From Cycas panzhihuaensis (taxonomy: Eukaryota; Cycadophyta): a stretch of 64,000 nucleotides of DNA. The notes below the pieces were generated by a model that was given only the letters and a program-made list of their open reading frames with translations, did not search any database and had not been told where the DNA came from. The stretch lies in contig CM041465.1 of the NCBI GenBank assembly GCA_023213395.1, forward strand, positions 122,767,741 through 122,831,740. Direction: 5' to 3'. Of the stretch, positions 1-10,179 are shown piece by piece (position 1 is the first letter of the stretch; every line of letters starts with the position of its first letter). A program made the position numbers and the translations under genes.

Positions 1-132
1 CGGTAACACAGTACCGGTTTTGAACCCTGGTCGCTCTGATACCACTTGTCACAGGTTGTCGTTACACCAAAAGCCCCGGGGTGATTTGGGAAGAGGACTT
101 CCTCGTGATAGTTAGTGTCACGCGCTCCAACA
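1..132 (-). mobile_element. TRIM-like short-LTR retroelement, 5' end
   Basis: Read on the minus strand, a TG...CA segment of only 86 bp (132 down to 47) is followed after 2 nt by TGGTATCAGAGC (44 down to 33), the usual plant primer-binding site for initiator Met tRNA. The codons of the Gypsy RNase H to its right are intact exactly up to position 133, so 132/133 is a true insertion boundary and 86 bp is a complete LTR, not a truncated one. LTRs this short are typical of TRIM/SMART elements, which are non-coding. The rest of the element, its second LTR and the second target-site copy (133-137, CTTAT) lie beyond the left edge. Confidence 0.6.
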
Positions 133-1976
133 CTTATATACTATACTAAAATCAAATGTTTGGAGCTTGTTAACCCATTTCTGTTGTTTGTCTGATAGTG
201 TCTTCTGGTTTAAGAAATATTTGATACTGTCGTGATCTATTTGAACTATAAACTTATTCCCTAATAAGTATTGCTGCCATTGGTGTATGGCATGCATGAT
301 TGCCAACATTTCTTTGTTGTAAATAGGTTTGAGTTTCTCCATGTTATTTAATTTCCTACTTTATAGGCCATTCATTTTGAATTAGTACTGCCCCTATTTC
401 GAATCTTGAAATGTTGCATTCCAAAATGAATGGTTGTGAAAAATCTGGTGTTGCTAGAACTAGAGCTATGACCATTGCTTTCTTGAGTTCTTCGAAAGCA
501 CTTTTTGCTCGTGGATTTCATATAAAAGCGCCATTTTTTGTAAGGTCCATTAATGAGGATGCAATGTGAGCATATCCCTTTATAAATTTCCGAAGAAATC
601 CTACTACTCCAAGGAAACTCCTTATTCCTGTCACATTTTTTGGTACTGGCCAATTAATAATGACTTGAATCTTTTTTGAATCTATTTTTGTCTGTTCCTT
701 TGTGGTAACATGGGCTAAATATTCCAACTCTTCTTTTCCGAATGTGCATTTCTTTTGATTTGCATAGAATTGATTGGACTGCAGGATTTGTAGTACTGCT
801 TTGATATAGTCTAGATGTTCTTCCCATGTTTTACTATAGATCAGTATGTTATCGAAGAAGACTAGCACAAATTTCCACAAAAGTGGTTTGAGAATTGAAT
901 TCATAGTGCTCTGAAAAGTTGTTGGGTCATTCCTCAACCCAAATGGCATGACTTTAAACTCAAATAGTCCCTCATGCATACGGAAATTTGTTTTGTATAT
1001 ATATTCCTCTCTAATATGAATCTGATAATAACCTGAGTGTAAGTCAATTTTTGAGAAATGCCGTGCTCTATGTATTTCGTCTAATAAATCATCTATCCGT
1101 GGGATAGGATAATGGTTCTTTACCATTAATTTGTTCGACCCTCGATAGTCTACACACATCCTATATGATCCATCTTTTTTTGGATTGACCACAACCGGTG
1201 ATGCAAATGGGCTTGAACTAGTCGCGATGTATCCTTGACTTAATAATTCCCTTGTGATATTTTCAATTTCTCTTTTTAGATGATAGGGGTGCATGTATGG
1301 TCGGATATTTACTGGAACTGCTCCAGGTACTAGCTCAATAGAATGTTGATAATCCCGTTGTGGGGGAAGTCCCTAGGGTTCTTCAAATACTGCTTTATGC
1401 TCATCTATGATCTTTTGTACCTCTATTGGTACATCTTCTATCGATATCTTATAACAAGTCAATATGTATACCGATGGATTCTTCTTCAATATGTTTTCCA
1501 TGCGATGCAAAGATACCAGTTGTACTGGAGGTGTGGGTGGTGCCTATAATCTATATTTGCGCCCTTTCTGATAGAAACACATGAATCGGGTCATATAGTT
1601 GGTAATTATATTACCCAAGGTCTATAACCACTGAATTCCTAAGATTGCGTCTACTCCTCCTATAGGCATTGCAAACATACATGTATTTACTAAATAGTCT
1701 CCAATTTGGAGATTCACCTTCTGATAGTAGCCTCCACAGGGAGTGGTTTTCCCGTTTGCTATGGATACTTGAAAAGTATTCAAAGATTGTATTTTTAGTC
1801 CTAACTTCTTTGTTGTGGCCCTGTTGATAAAGTTGTGCGTGTTGTCGCTATCCACAAGTATGGCAACTGGAGCTCCTTTGATCATCCCTTGGAACCTAAG
1901 GGTTTGGGGTGTAACACTTTGTTCTATTATGGCCTGTAGTGAGATTTGGACATTCTTAGTATTGACTGCTACAAGT
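133..1976 (-). pseudogene. pol of Gypsy E (protease, RT, RNase H)
   Basis: In order on the minus strand: aspartic protease (1885-1622) with VDSDNTHNF where the family has D-S/T-G, so the active-site Gly is lost; an unassigned linker; reverse transcriptase (1294-518) with KKDGSYRMCVDYR, FSKIDLHSGYYQI and a catalytic box read as FFDNILIYS (second Asp changed to Asn); then RNase H (about 500-133) with EMLAIMHAIHQWQQYL and a QKW-V-KLQTFDF ending. Coding sense stops at 133, where the TRIM-like element enters. Loss of both catalytic signatures indicates a long-dead copy. Confidence 0.85.
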
Positions 1977-3146
1977 TCATCTACGTCTACTTCCTCTTCT
2001 TGGGTCCGATTTACTTCTTCCTACTCTGTCTAGTATTTCTACTTTGTCATTCTTGATCATGAATACCTTCTTTGCGGGACATTGGTGTTCTTTATTCCAC
2101 TTTCCTCCACATTTCAAACATGTCCCCTTTTTGAGATGTTCAACTTTGCTTGTTTCGTTCGTGTCTTTTATTGCTACTGGTGGGTTTACTTTTGTGCCTA
2201 ATCTCATCCAATTTGGATTGGATTCCTGTCGCTGGTATGATTCAGTTATGCGTGAGTAGATAGACCTATGCTCTCTGAATTCTACTTCTATGTTCTTCGC
2301 ATACCAGATTGCCTCACGAATATTTGAAGGGTTCATATTCTTAATGTGAAATCTGATTGTTCCCTTTAATCCACTAATGTATGTCTCTAGAATGTATTCT
2401 GTTGTTATTCGTTCTGGTATTAGACATTGAAGCATCTGGAATTGCTCAGTGTATTCTTGAATTGTACCGTTTTGTTGTAAACTTGTTAACTGAGCAAAAT
2501 AGTCAATGTTCCATGAATCTTCGTATTGTTTTATTAAACCTTCTTTCAAATAGTCCCATGATTCTAATTGGTCCAAGTTGTTCTTTCGCCACCAATAAAA
2601 CAACTCTAATGCCCTTCCATACAAATGTAGAAATGTTGTCGATATCGTTTCCTTATCTAATAGCTCATATACTTGGAAGTATGTTTCCATTTGCAGTAAC
2701 CAACTCCGAATGTTCCTTGATCTTTCTGGATCAAATTTTTTCAGTGTAAATTTGGTTCCCCTAAGGCCCTGATTTGAATGGGAACTCCTCTGATTCCTTC
2801 ATTCGTAGGTCAAACCGCTAAATCTTCTTAAGTTCTTTTGTTGTTTGTTCCCCTAGTTATCTTGATCTGGAGATTCTTCGTTGAATTCTTCCATGTCTTG
2901 ATGTTTCTCTGCCGATGACTCTCCTTCTTGTAGATTCAACCTCTTATTTAAAGTTTTAAATGAAACCTGGATGCTTTTCATTGAAGTGATAAGTTTTGAC
3001 AATAAGTGGGATAATACTTCTTCTATCCTACTTCCTTCTGCTTCTGTTATTGTTGTTTGGCAATTCACCATCTTGTTTGAGACAAGAGGCTTTTCCCTGA
3101 CCTTAGTTCCGTCCCTTTGGGGGGGGGGGGCGGGGTATTTGGTCAA
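1977..3146 (-). pseudogene. gag of Gypsy E
   Basis: Two open stretches (3146-2853 and 2690-1977) make up the capsid region. The second has the retrotransposon gag pattern (a block around HLYGRALELFYWW, then LKEGLIKQYED and FAQLTSLQQNGTIQEY) and ends with one zinc knuckle of the form CLKCGGKWNKEHQC. The two stretches are out of frame with each other. A run of G at about 3120-3130 lies inside the N-terminal part and is a likely slip site or sequencing error. Role in family: packages element RNA in cytoplasmic particles. Confidence 0.8.
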
Positions 3147-3201
3147 ATTTTTTCCAAATTATCTTTGGATTCCCGTTTCGAAACGAAGCTCAGATACCAC
3201 T

Positions 3202-3706
3202 TGAAGCGAACAATTCCCTCTATCACTCATTGTTTCCCAACTCGTCAATGAAAAGTCCACTGAAAGGTTACAAATGGTAGCAAAAGTACAAAAAATAGTA
3301 AATACACCAGCCAAAATGGACAAGGAATGCAATCCGCAGGGCTAGCCAATACTACTCGGAATACGCTCGATTCACTTGATATCGTGCTTGAGATGACCAA
3401 CCCTCTTCGAGGTGAGGTTATCTCTAGAAACTGCAGCTCAATGGGCGAGCTAACTACAGCCCTAAAAGCCCAGTTTATGCTAAGAGAACAAAACCACCTG
3501 ATGATTTGGAATGGGGACTCCAACCCCTATATATAGAGACATTTAATCTTCTAAAGGAAGTTGGCCAGAAATGAGACAGTTCACTGAGACTGAACCTAGC
3601 ATGAAGTCGGCCAGAAGACAGGCTATGACTGGTCAAAGTAGGAGAGAAATTGGAAATGTAACATTACATCTTAATACATATTTACATTAAACATTATCAT
3701 CTAACA
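3202..3706 (-). repeat. 5' LTR of Gypsy E
   Basis: A 505-bp segment starting TGTTAGATGATAATG and ending GCTTCA on the minus strand. It is followed by a degenerate primer-binding site TGGTATCTGAGC at 3199-3188. A TATA-like CTATATATAG lies at 3526-3535 and reads equally on both strands, so it fits a minus-strand promoter. The left border comes from the primer-binding site and the right border from where the Copia F gag reading resumes. No second copy is in the window, so the borders are not confirmed by alignment. Confidence 0.65.
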
Positions 3707-4330
3707 TATACTTGGCTGTGAATGCTCCTGAAGTGAATGGTTCACCCTAATGAGAGTAGATTTACTCCTCTCTCAATAAAAGACTTTCAAGTTGATCGAA
3801 AGTCATTGCGCCAAGTGTGCCTCCTTGTGTGATAGAAGAAATGAAGTTGTTGTACTTCCTTGGTAATGCATGAATCATGGTAGTGACAAAGTCTTCGTTT
3901 GAGGCCAATTTCCCCAATGTAATCATCTTATTGTTGATCTCTTTGATTGATGACAAGAAAGTCATCATAGGCTCAACAAATCTCAAAGTAAACAATTTTG
4001 CTTTAGTCATTACAATGTGAACATTATCTCACCTTTCATACAAAACAATCAAAGTATCCAAAGCTTTTTAAAATATAGAAGCAATTACAATAATTTGATC
4101 AATAGCATTATCAACAGTCATATGAATAAATGCTAAGGCTATTTCATCCTTAGCTTCGCAAGTAACAACTAAAACAGGTCAAGATTAATGATTATAGTAT
4201 TATCAGTTAGACTTTTAGTTGGAATAGGTTTGTGATTTTTCCCAGATACATATGCCCAAAATTTATTCATGATAAGCAAATATTTACTTGTTTTTACCAT
4301 TCTTGAAAGTTATCTTGTCATACTAACTTA
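3707..4330 (-). pseudogene. gag of Copia F (UBN2-type)
   Basis: The best open part (4010-3762) contains TKAKLFTLRFVEPMMTFLSS, then NNKMITLGKLASNEDFVTT, ALPRKYNNFISS and LESLLLREE. This matches segment by segment the gag of Copia C (32613-33422). Reading continues in both directions with stops: upstream to a MNKFWAYVSG-like start near 4270, and downstream to EPFTSGAFTAK (about 3747-3715), which corresponds to the EEPSTSGAFTAK of Copia C. The end is cut by the Gypsy E LTR. Confidence 0.75.
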
Positions 4331-6269
4331 ATGTGGCTTGCATTAAGCATGTTTATGGCTGTTATTATGTTAAAGTCGTTTAGAAATGCTCTTATAACTT
4401 AAAAATAAAGTGAAAACTCAAGGCATCCATTGCTTAAGTTCCATCCACAAACACACCAACAACCTTGACCTTACAAAGAAGATCCAACAACTGAAGCAAA
4501 AAAGATCCAACAACTGAAGAGGGTAATTTGAGAAGTGGAAGGCCGGGCAATAAGGTGGTCCAACCTTGATCTTTCAAATAGATCCAATAGTTGGCCAAGA
4601 TCAAGTTTAGAACAAGTGAGATAGGGTTGATATGCACGACGTACCATGCTTTCTATGGAGTTCATAGCTCTAATAACATTTTTTTTGAACCTCCTTTTCT
4701 TCAAATGATCCCAATTGTCATGCACTGACTGTATAGTCAATTGGTCCCCTAGAGAATGCACCAAGTTCGAGATATAGAGAGAAGGTTTTAACCTTTTCAA
4801 GCCTCTCCAACAAATATTTTAAGTAATTTTTAAGGGTTTAAGCTGATTAAAATAAATTGCTTAAGACAAATGATGATGTTGCTTTACAAGTGCTTGAAAG
4901 ACTTAATACAAAATACTTTAAAAAAGGTTGCTTGAGTACTTACAATAACACTTTAAGTGTACCAAAAAAAGCACTAAAAAACTAAAAAAGTACAAAGTGC
5001 CAAATGAGGAAATGTTGCCTACTTATAATGCTTGAAGTGGGTTCATTTTTTAAGTGTAAAAAGAACCACTTAATGCTAAATTTAATCACATGCGCCATGT
5101 AATTATGCCATCAAGACACTGTTAGGACTTTAAATAGTCCTAACCCACTCCAAAAAAGTGATTTTGGTATTAAAAAATAGTGAATTTTAGCCCTTTTTTA
5201 TGACTAGGGCAAAAATGACACCACATTGGGAGCCTTAAATTCACTTGTACAATGTGAACTTTTCACTAAAAAGTACAAAAACAACTTAAATCCACTAATT
5301 TTTGAGTCAAATAACATAATTGCAAAAATTTTTAAGTGTTAAGTGAACTCAAAAAATTAAAATTGACTGACATTTGGCTTAAAAAGTGATTAAATATGAT
5401 TAAAATCGCTTAAAAGATAAACCAAAGGTTATAAACTTTTACCAAAAGAAGAATATTCTAAGTATATTTAATTTTTGATAACCTAAAGCATGTTTTACAA
5501 AGTTTACAAATGAAATTAGTGGTGGGCATAAACTGAACAACACAGATGCTTCATTCTCTTCACTAGAGCAATGAAACATGATGAAACTTCAAGTGAGCCT
5601 CTTTCTATGGCAGATGAAGGCATCCTCCAAATTTCACGAGATTTGAGTGTGTGTGGAGTAAGATCTCAATAGAGGAAGGTGGACAAAGGGCGCATGACCG
5701 GTTTGGGTCAAAATGGACAGTCGTACGGCCAAATACTCTTCATGAGTGCTTTCAATACTCAGAGAATGGGCATCTAGGGTTGTGCCACCTGCAACCAGTG
5801 CCAACTCTAGCCAACACTCAATTTCCAAGAAGAAATAAGTAGAAAAACGATTTTTTTATAGTGAAAAGCATTTAGATCAATGATAAATCTGCCCAATGGT
5901 ATGAAGAGCTACCTAGGTGCCAAATCTGACTAAGATAAGCAGATTTGAAGCTAGTAGAGTGTTGATCACTGAGAGAACTTGCAGATTTGAGAGAAAAACT
6001 CTACAAAATAATTTTTATTTGTAGAAAAAAAAAAAAAAAAAACAATGTATTCTTAGCCTTTTCTTTGTTGCAGATTCAAACCAAGCCTTAGAAAATTTTC
6101 AAAAATTAGATCTAATAATTTTCAGCATTTAAATACTTTGAAATAATGAACAAAAAACAAAAATAGTGTCAAACTTGGCCTTGGATCGCCTTCAGAGAGC
6201 AAAGGTCATTACCAAGAGTTTGGTGCCACTTCCTCAAGCCTACAACCAACAAAAGCTCCTCTCCAATCT
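4331..6269 (-). other. Long untranslated leader of Copia F
   Basis: About 1.9 kb between primer-binding site and gag, AT-rich and without a recognised gene. The part nearest gag (about 4800-4450) aligns by eye with 27120-27480 in the leader of Copia C, including GGTGCATTC-CTAGGGGACCAA, GTCAGTGCA-GAC and a shared AACCCTA-CT-CTTG-CCTA block. A 109-codon ORF at 4800-4471 spans this block but is not kept open in Copia C, so I do not call it a gene. Short poly-A and T runs are scattered (for example 6028-6042). Confidence 0.6.
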
Positions 6270-6283
6270 GCTCTGATACCAAA

Positions 6284-6839
6284 TGTTGAGTTGAGCATTC
6301 AGCTCTAACACGAAATGATGGTGGTGGTATATGCTCCAATACCATAAAACAACTTAGGATCTCTTGGAGAGGGAGTATGCTATGAGACTAAGATGATTAG
6401 TATCACATCAATAGCACTATGAAGACCAAGTAACTAAGCAAACATAAATTCAAGCACATGAAAGATAAAAGATATGGAGGAGTAGGAATTGTTCCTATCT
6501 TCAATAACAAGATTGACTTGTATTCAAATGATTAACATAACAATACAATACCTTACTCTCACTTGATATACATGAGAAATGGTCCCAATATATAGAGAAG
6601 GAGGAGGATCCTTAGGGCCCTACATATTTGACACTTGTCAAACATGCAGGCCTTGAACCATGTGCACTCACATGTATAAAAGTACATAGGTGGTACATTG
6701 ACCCTCAAGTCACAACATTACATGACTAGAAAGAATGTGAATGTGTACTTTATCACATTACGTAGTAAAGCACCCTTACATAAAGTACATAGCATTACAA
6801 TATAAAGTATATGACTTAACATTTAAACATAAAGGTACA
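6284..6839 (-). repeat. 5' LTR of Copia F with primer-binding site
   Basis: A 556-bp LTR. On the minus strand it starts TGTACCTTTATG, resembling the TGTTAAACCTTATG start of the Copia C LTR, and ends CAACA just before TGGTATCAGAGC (6281-6270). Shared landmarks with the Copia C LTR include TTTGACAAGTGTCAAA, the ATGTACTTTA repeats and a TATA-like motif near 6588-6600. The similarity to C is partial, so F is an older or different subfamily copy. Confidence 0.7.
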
Positions 6840-7289
6840 CTAGGCCTCAGCATGGTTGGCCCATAACCAATTCATTCACTATGGGCTGGCCCTTGGCAAC
6901 CTATAACACATTCGGGCTCACCCTATATGCACCAAAACCCTTCAAGGATGTCACCAGTCACATAGGAAGGCAAAAAGAAATTCTTTCAATTATTAAATAC
7001 ATTTTATTTAATACATATTTTTAATATTCAATATTAAATATATTAAATTTAATATTCAACATAAATTGGAGCACTAGTTCGATGTAACATGCATGACATG
7101 AGAAAAAATTTTGGAGTTCTGCTCTAGGAGCAACCCCTCGCCTTCCCAACCCCTAAATGCACCCTTACAATTAAGTGAACAAGTGATTGGCTATCCTTGC
7201 TTTTGGACACACCCGAGTGACATGTGACCATATGCAAACATGCATTAGTAAATGAGCCACTGCAATCAACAAAAGCCAGTGCATCACAC
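6840..7289 (-). other. GSH2 intron sequence downstream of exon 7290-7411
   Basis: No gene or repeat pair recognised. The donor GTGTGA at 7289-7284 opens this intron on the minus strand. The stretch 7000-7070 is very AT-rich with repeated AATATTCAATATTAAAT blocks. An ORF that runs through the donor from the exon (to 7124) loses all glutathione synthetase similarity after 7290, as expected for intron read-through. Confidence 0.6.
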
Positions 7290-8503
7290 CTTTCCAAAAC
7301 ATTTGGTTTTGCCAATTCCTGTTGAATTTTCTTTGTGCCTGCCAGATGATATGAAATTGATGGGCATTTGATGGCAGAAGACTTCTCCAAGAGTAGCCTA
7401 GCTCTCCATTCCTAATATAATGTCAATAACATTAATATACAGTAAGTATATCAATATGGCTATTCCAAAGCAAATATCCAGAAATTTTCACTAAAGAAAT
7501 ATAATTGAGAAAGCCTGATGAAGTTATAACAAGAATAGTAATTACATGCATTCATACCTTAACATTAACAAATACAATGCAGTGTGAAATATGTGATATG
7601 GAGGATTGAGGCAGTTACATACTGCTTCAGAGGGATAATCAACAGGTGAATAGCCAGCTCTGAAGTAAACAACAGCAACAGTTCTCTGTCCTCTGCTGAG
7701 AGAAATGACAATTGTCATATGTTAAGATCAGCTATTTATATTCGGTGATCTATGTACGCATGGATAAACCATAATGCTTGGGTGAAAAACACGCAACCTT
7801 CAATTTCCCAAGGCGGACATAATACAAGTTAATCTGCTAACTAGGATCGTCTGAGGAAATCCCAAAAGCGTGAAGGCAATATCAATAACATGATTTGAAT
7901 AGGGAGAACTATTAAACTAGATTTTCGTATTCAAGTTTAAAGGATGCTTACATATGGAATGTTCCATCTGATAAAAGTTCTCCCTCTGCATCAATTTCAG
8001 CCAATGTCTTCCGGATGGTTGATACTCCATAAGTGCATTTTGGTTAAGTTTTCAATGAATCCCTGGGCAGTGAGGGAAAGAAAATTGGACAACCAAATGC
8101 AAGAGACTGTGCCTGCTGACTTCAAAGTCAAAGAAATTTATAGCATCTCCATCTAAGCAAATGTGGAAGAGGATATGATTCCTTCAGCAGCATACAAATC
8201 CAATGTTGATCATACATATTACGCTCCTCTGGCTGCACAACTACCAGTACCACAGAACTGCCAATCATTTTGGTTAGAATAAAAACAATATGTATTTAAA
8301 GTGCCAACTGCAAATAAAAATGTAAAATAAGCTCCCATTATCCTCCCATCTCTGTAAGAAAAATGAGAATATTCCTACACCTGTTGTCATTGAACTCCTT
8401 CCATGCACAGGCTAATGCCTCAGCATATCTGTTCACTGCTGTGTTTTCAGGTACTCTTTCTGAATCCAAGCCAAGATGTTTTCCGAAATGACTGATCAAG
8501 TGT
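7290..8503 (-). CDS. GSH2: Glutathione synthetase, five internal exons (partial gene)
   Basis: Glutathione synthetase joins gamma-glutamylcysteine to glycine using ATP, the last step of glutathione synthesis, in cytosol and plastids of plants. Exons on the minus strand: 8503-8381 ([20 protein letters not shown]), 8257-8177 ([18 protein letters not shown]), 8032-7952 ([17 protein letters not shown]), 7695-7623 ([20 protein letters not shown]), 7411-7290 ([20 protein letters not shown] then [20 protein letters not shown]). Lengths 123, 81, 81, 73 and 122 nt keep phase through all junctions, giving 160 codons with no stop. These cover the middle of the protein, including the substrate-binding YFRAGY and KIQQELAKP segments. 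Introns 8380-8258, 7951-7696 and 7622-7412 are GT-AG; 8176-8033 is AT-AC. Upstream exons would lie beyond 8503 and downstream ones below 7290, but both sides are filled with transposons. It may be a working gene with giant introns, or a fragment; the clean frame and splice sites favour the former. Confidence 0.9.
8033..8176 (-). other. Probable U12-type AT-AC intron in GSH2
   Basis: The 144-nt gap between the second and third exons has no GT donor that fits. Joining 8177 to 8032 gives an uninterrupted ...[13 protein letters not shown]... reading. The intron then starts ATATCCTC (8176-8169), one base from the U12 donor consensus ATATCCTT, and ends in AC (8034-8033). A CTTAAC branch-like motif lies at 8048-8043, putting a branch adenosine 11 nt from the end, within the 10-15 nt window usual for U12 introns. 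All three features were read directly; splicing itself is inferred. Confidence 0.8.
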
Positions 8504-8673
8504 CTGGGAAGAAATCCTAGTCAGCATATCATTATTAAAAACGTACTTAAATTCCATTGAATCATTGACTATGGCCTTTCCTATTCTATCTATAAATATA
8601 AACATGTCTGAGTATATTACATGATTAACATCTGTGGACCATAGGAAACTAGCTACAGATTTTCCAGATAAAC
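8504..8673 (-). other. GSH2 intron upstream of exon 8381-8503
   Basis: The acceptor is CTTCCCAG ending at 8504, after a pyrimidine-rich tract. A 79-codon ORF crosses this stretch on the minus strand, but its product does not resemble glutathione synthetase and overlaps the exon in a different frame, so it is treated as intron. Confidence 0.6.
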
Positions 8674-8687
8674 AATAATGTATCACA
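8674..8687. repeat. Target-site duplication of the LINE, left copy
   Basis: AATAATGTATCACA here and AATAATGTACCACA at 37814-37827: 14 bp with one mismatch. The right copy directly follows the A-rich tail of the LINE. The pair fixes both ends of the LINE and shows that sequence left of 8688 and right of 37813 was once contiguous host DNA. Confidence 0.8.
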
Positions 8688-8869
8688 GATGCTGGAGGCT
8701 CCTGACAGGAGAGGGAGCAGGAGATCTCTGAGGGTTTGGTTTCTGGTTTGCATCTTTTGGTTTTATGTTCATGGGGTTTTGTGCAGGTTTTCAGCTTGGG
8801 AGTTCATGGTTTCCAGGGTTCGCCACCCTGTGATGGGATGGGGGTGCCAGATTCTCAGCCCATGTCGGT

Positions 8870-10165
8870 ATGGCTCAGGATATGTTGGAGAAACGAAAGA
8901 GCAGGTTGGATGGATTCCAAGTTAAAAAGGATGGATTTGTGAAGCTTATAGAGGAGCAGCCTCGAGTGGATTTTGATGAACAGCACTTGAAAGATGGTTT
9001 CATAGATTTGGTAGAAAAATGGTCCTATATGCAGATTCTTCAGTCTATGGCCCTCCTTGAAGGGTATCAAAGGTTGGATGCAAAATAACTAGACTCTTGC
9101 TTTGCTGCCAGGGGCATTTTTGTGGTAGTTTTTAGAAGATTGAGAGTGAGTTTCCCAAGATGGTCCATAGTTCATGTCAAAGAGTGAACCATTCATGAAA
9201 TACTGGGATAGTAGCTTTGACCCAAGAGAGGACATTCCATATAAGATCCCCGTTTGGGTTATACTTCCTTTTAGGAATCTTTCAAAACCATAGGCGATGT
9301 TCTGGGAGATTATGTTAGATCTGCTGATATAACTCATGAGGAAGAGCTAGGCTCCTTCACCTAAATATGTGTTAACATGGAATTCTCCAAAGGAATCCTG
9401 GAATCGATAGTTATTAACATGCAGGGTATAAAGTGGATTCAACCACTAGACTATGAGTAGATTCCCTCCAAATGCAAATATTGTTACAAATATGGCCACT
9501 TTGCTAGGAAATGTCCAGGCTAGTTACAGGCTGAAGTTCTGGAAGATAAAGAGAAGTTGGAATCCAAGCAAGAAGGGTTTGTAGAATTAGCAGGAGGCAA
9601 CCGCATATTGAAGGGTCTGAAGGTGAGTTCCACAAACTTACCCAGGGTAAGATTTTGAGCCAAAGAACCCTGCAGCAAAGTAGTCAAAACATGAATCAGT
9701 TCAATGTTTTATCTGCTTTGGAGGGAGATGTGGAAAATCATGCCATCTCTACCTTGTTGGGTAAGGTCTGCAATGAGGGTAAATCGTGACAACTGGATGA
9801 GGGGCCATCCAATTCTGATGTGGATTCCCCTTCAAATCCATACGATAGAAGGGAGAAGGAACAATGTGATAGCCCTATTAGTCACAAAAGGGATATCCCA
9901 AGTGACACAGAACTCCAAGAGCAGTATGCACGCTTGCTGGAAGAAGGAGAGTCTCAAGAGTGCTCAAAGGGGGTCAACTCATGGGGTCAATCAATCCATC
10001 AGGTTGACTTCGGCAAACCTCAAAAAAGAAAAGGCCGGCTCACAAGTGCAGAGTCCCTGCAAAGACATCCCAAGCAAAGTGTTGATGAAGGTAAACAATC
10101 TCAACTTTCCTTTTCAACTTTAAGGCATAAAAGGGTTCTGACAAAACCCCCTCCTATTTGATAAA
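8870..10165 (+). pseudogene. LINE ORF1 (RNA-binding, DUF4283 and zinc knuckle)
   Basis: Begins near an ATG at 8870 (MAQDMLEKRKSRLDGF). From about 9109 to 9540 the reading carries the DUF4283-like fold seen in plant LINE ORF1 (RGIFVVVFRRLRVSFPRW, later LGDYVRSADITHEEELGSFT). The typical QPLDYE lead-in at 9438-9455 then precedes a CCHC knuckle CKYCYKYGHFARKCP at 9474-9518. The tail (9700-10165) is charged and rich in Lys, Ser and Gln. At least eight in-frame stops interrupt it. Role in family: coats LINE RNA. Confidence 0.75.
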
Positions 10166-10179
10166 AGATCTATTCTTAG

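Larger units (their letters stand above)
133..3706 (-). mobile_element. Gypsy element E, 5' LTR to RNase H, degenerate
   Basis: An LTR retrotransposon reading right to left: LTR (3706-3202), primer-binding site (3199-3188), gag, protease, reverse transcriptase, RNase H. This domain order and the RT type are those of Ty3/Gypsy. It sits inside the gag of Copia F at 3706/3707. The element is cut at 132/133 by the TRIM-like insertion, so integrase and the 3' LTR should lie to the left of the window. Many stops and frameshifts show it is dead. Confidence 0.85.
3707..6839 (-). mobile_element. Copia element F, LTR, leader and gag
   Basis: Minus-strand order is LTR (6839-6284), primer-binding site (6281-6270), a leader of about 1.9 kb, then gag (about 4330-3707). 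Gag is cut at 3706/3707 by Gypsy E. The gag protein and leader resemble those of Copia C at 24972-37312, and the LTR length is the same (556 bp), so F and C belong to one lineage. The pol part must lie left of the window. The insertion is in the GSH2 intron downstream of the exon ending at 7290. Confidence 0.75.

Noticed and set aside
4471-4800. 109-codon minus-strand ORF as a small gene
   Set aside because: The matching block in Copia C has stops in all frames, so only nucleotide-level conservation is supported.
7124-7289. Extension of the last GSH2 exon to the end of its ORF
   Set aside because: Similarity to the family ends exactly at AG|GTGTGA (7290/7289), a good donor; the rest is intron read-through.
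8447-8686. 79-codon minus-strand ORF overlapping a GSH2 exon
   Set aside because: Its frame differs from the conserved glutathione synthetase frame and it has no similarity to the enzyme; it crosses an intron boundary.
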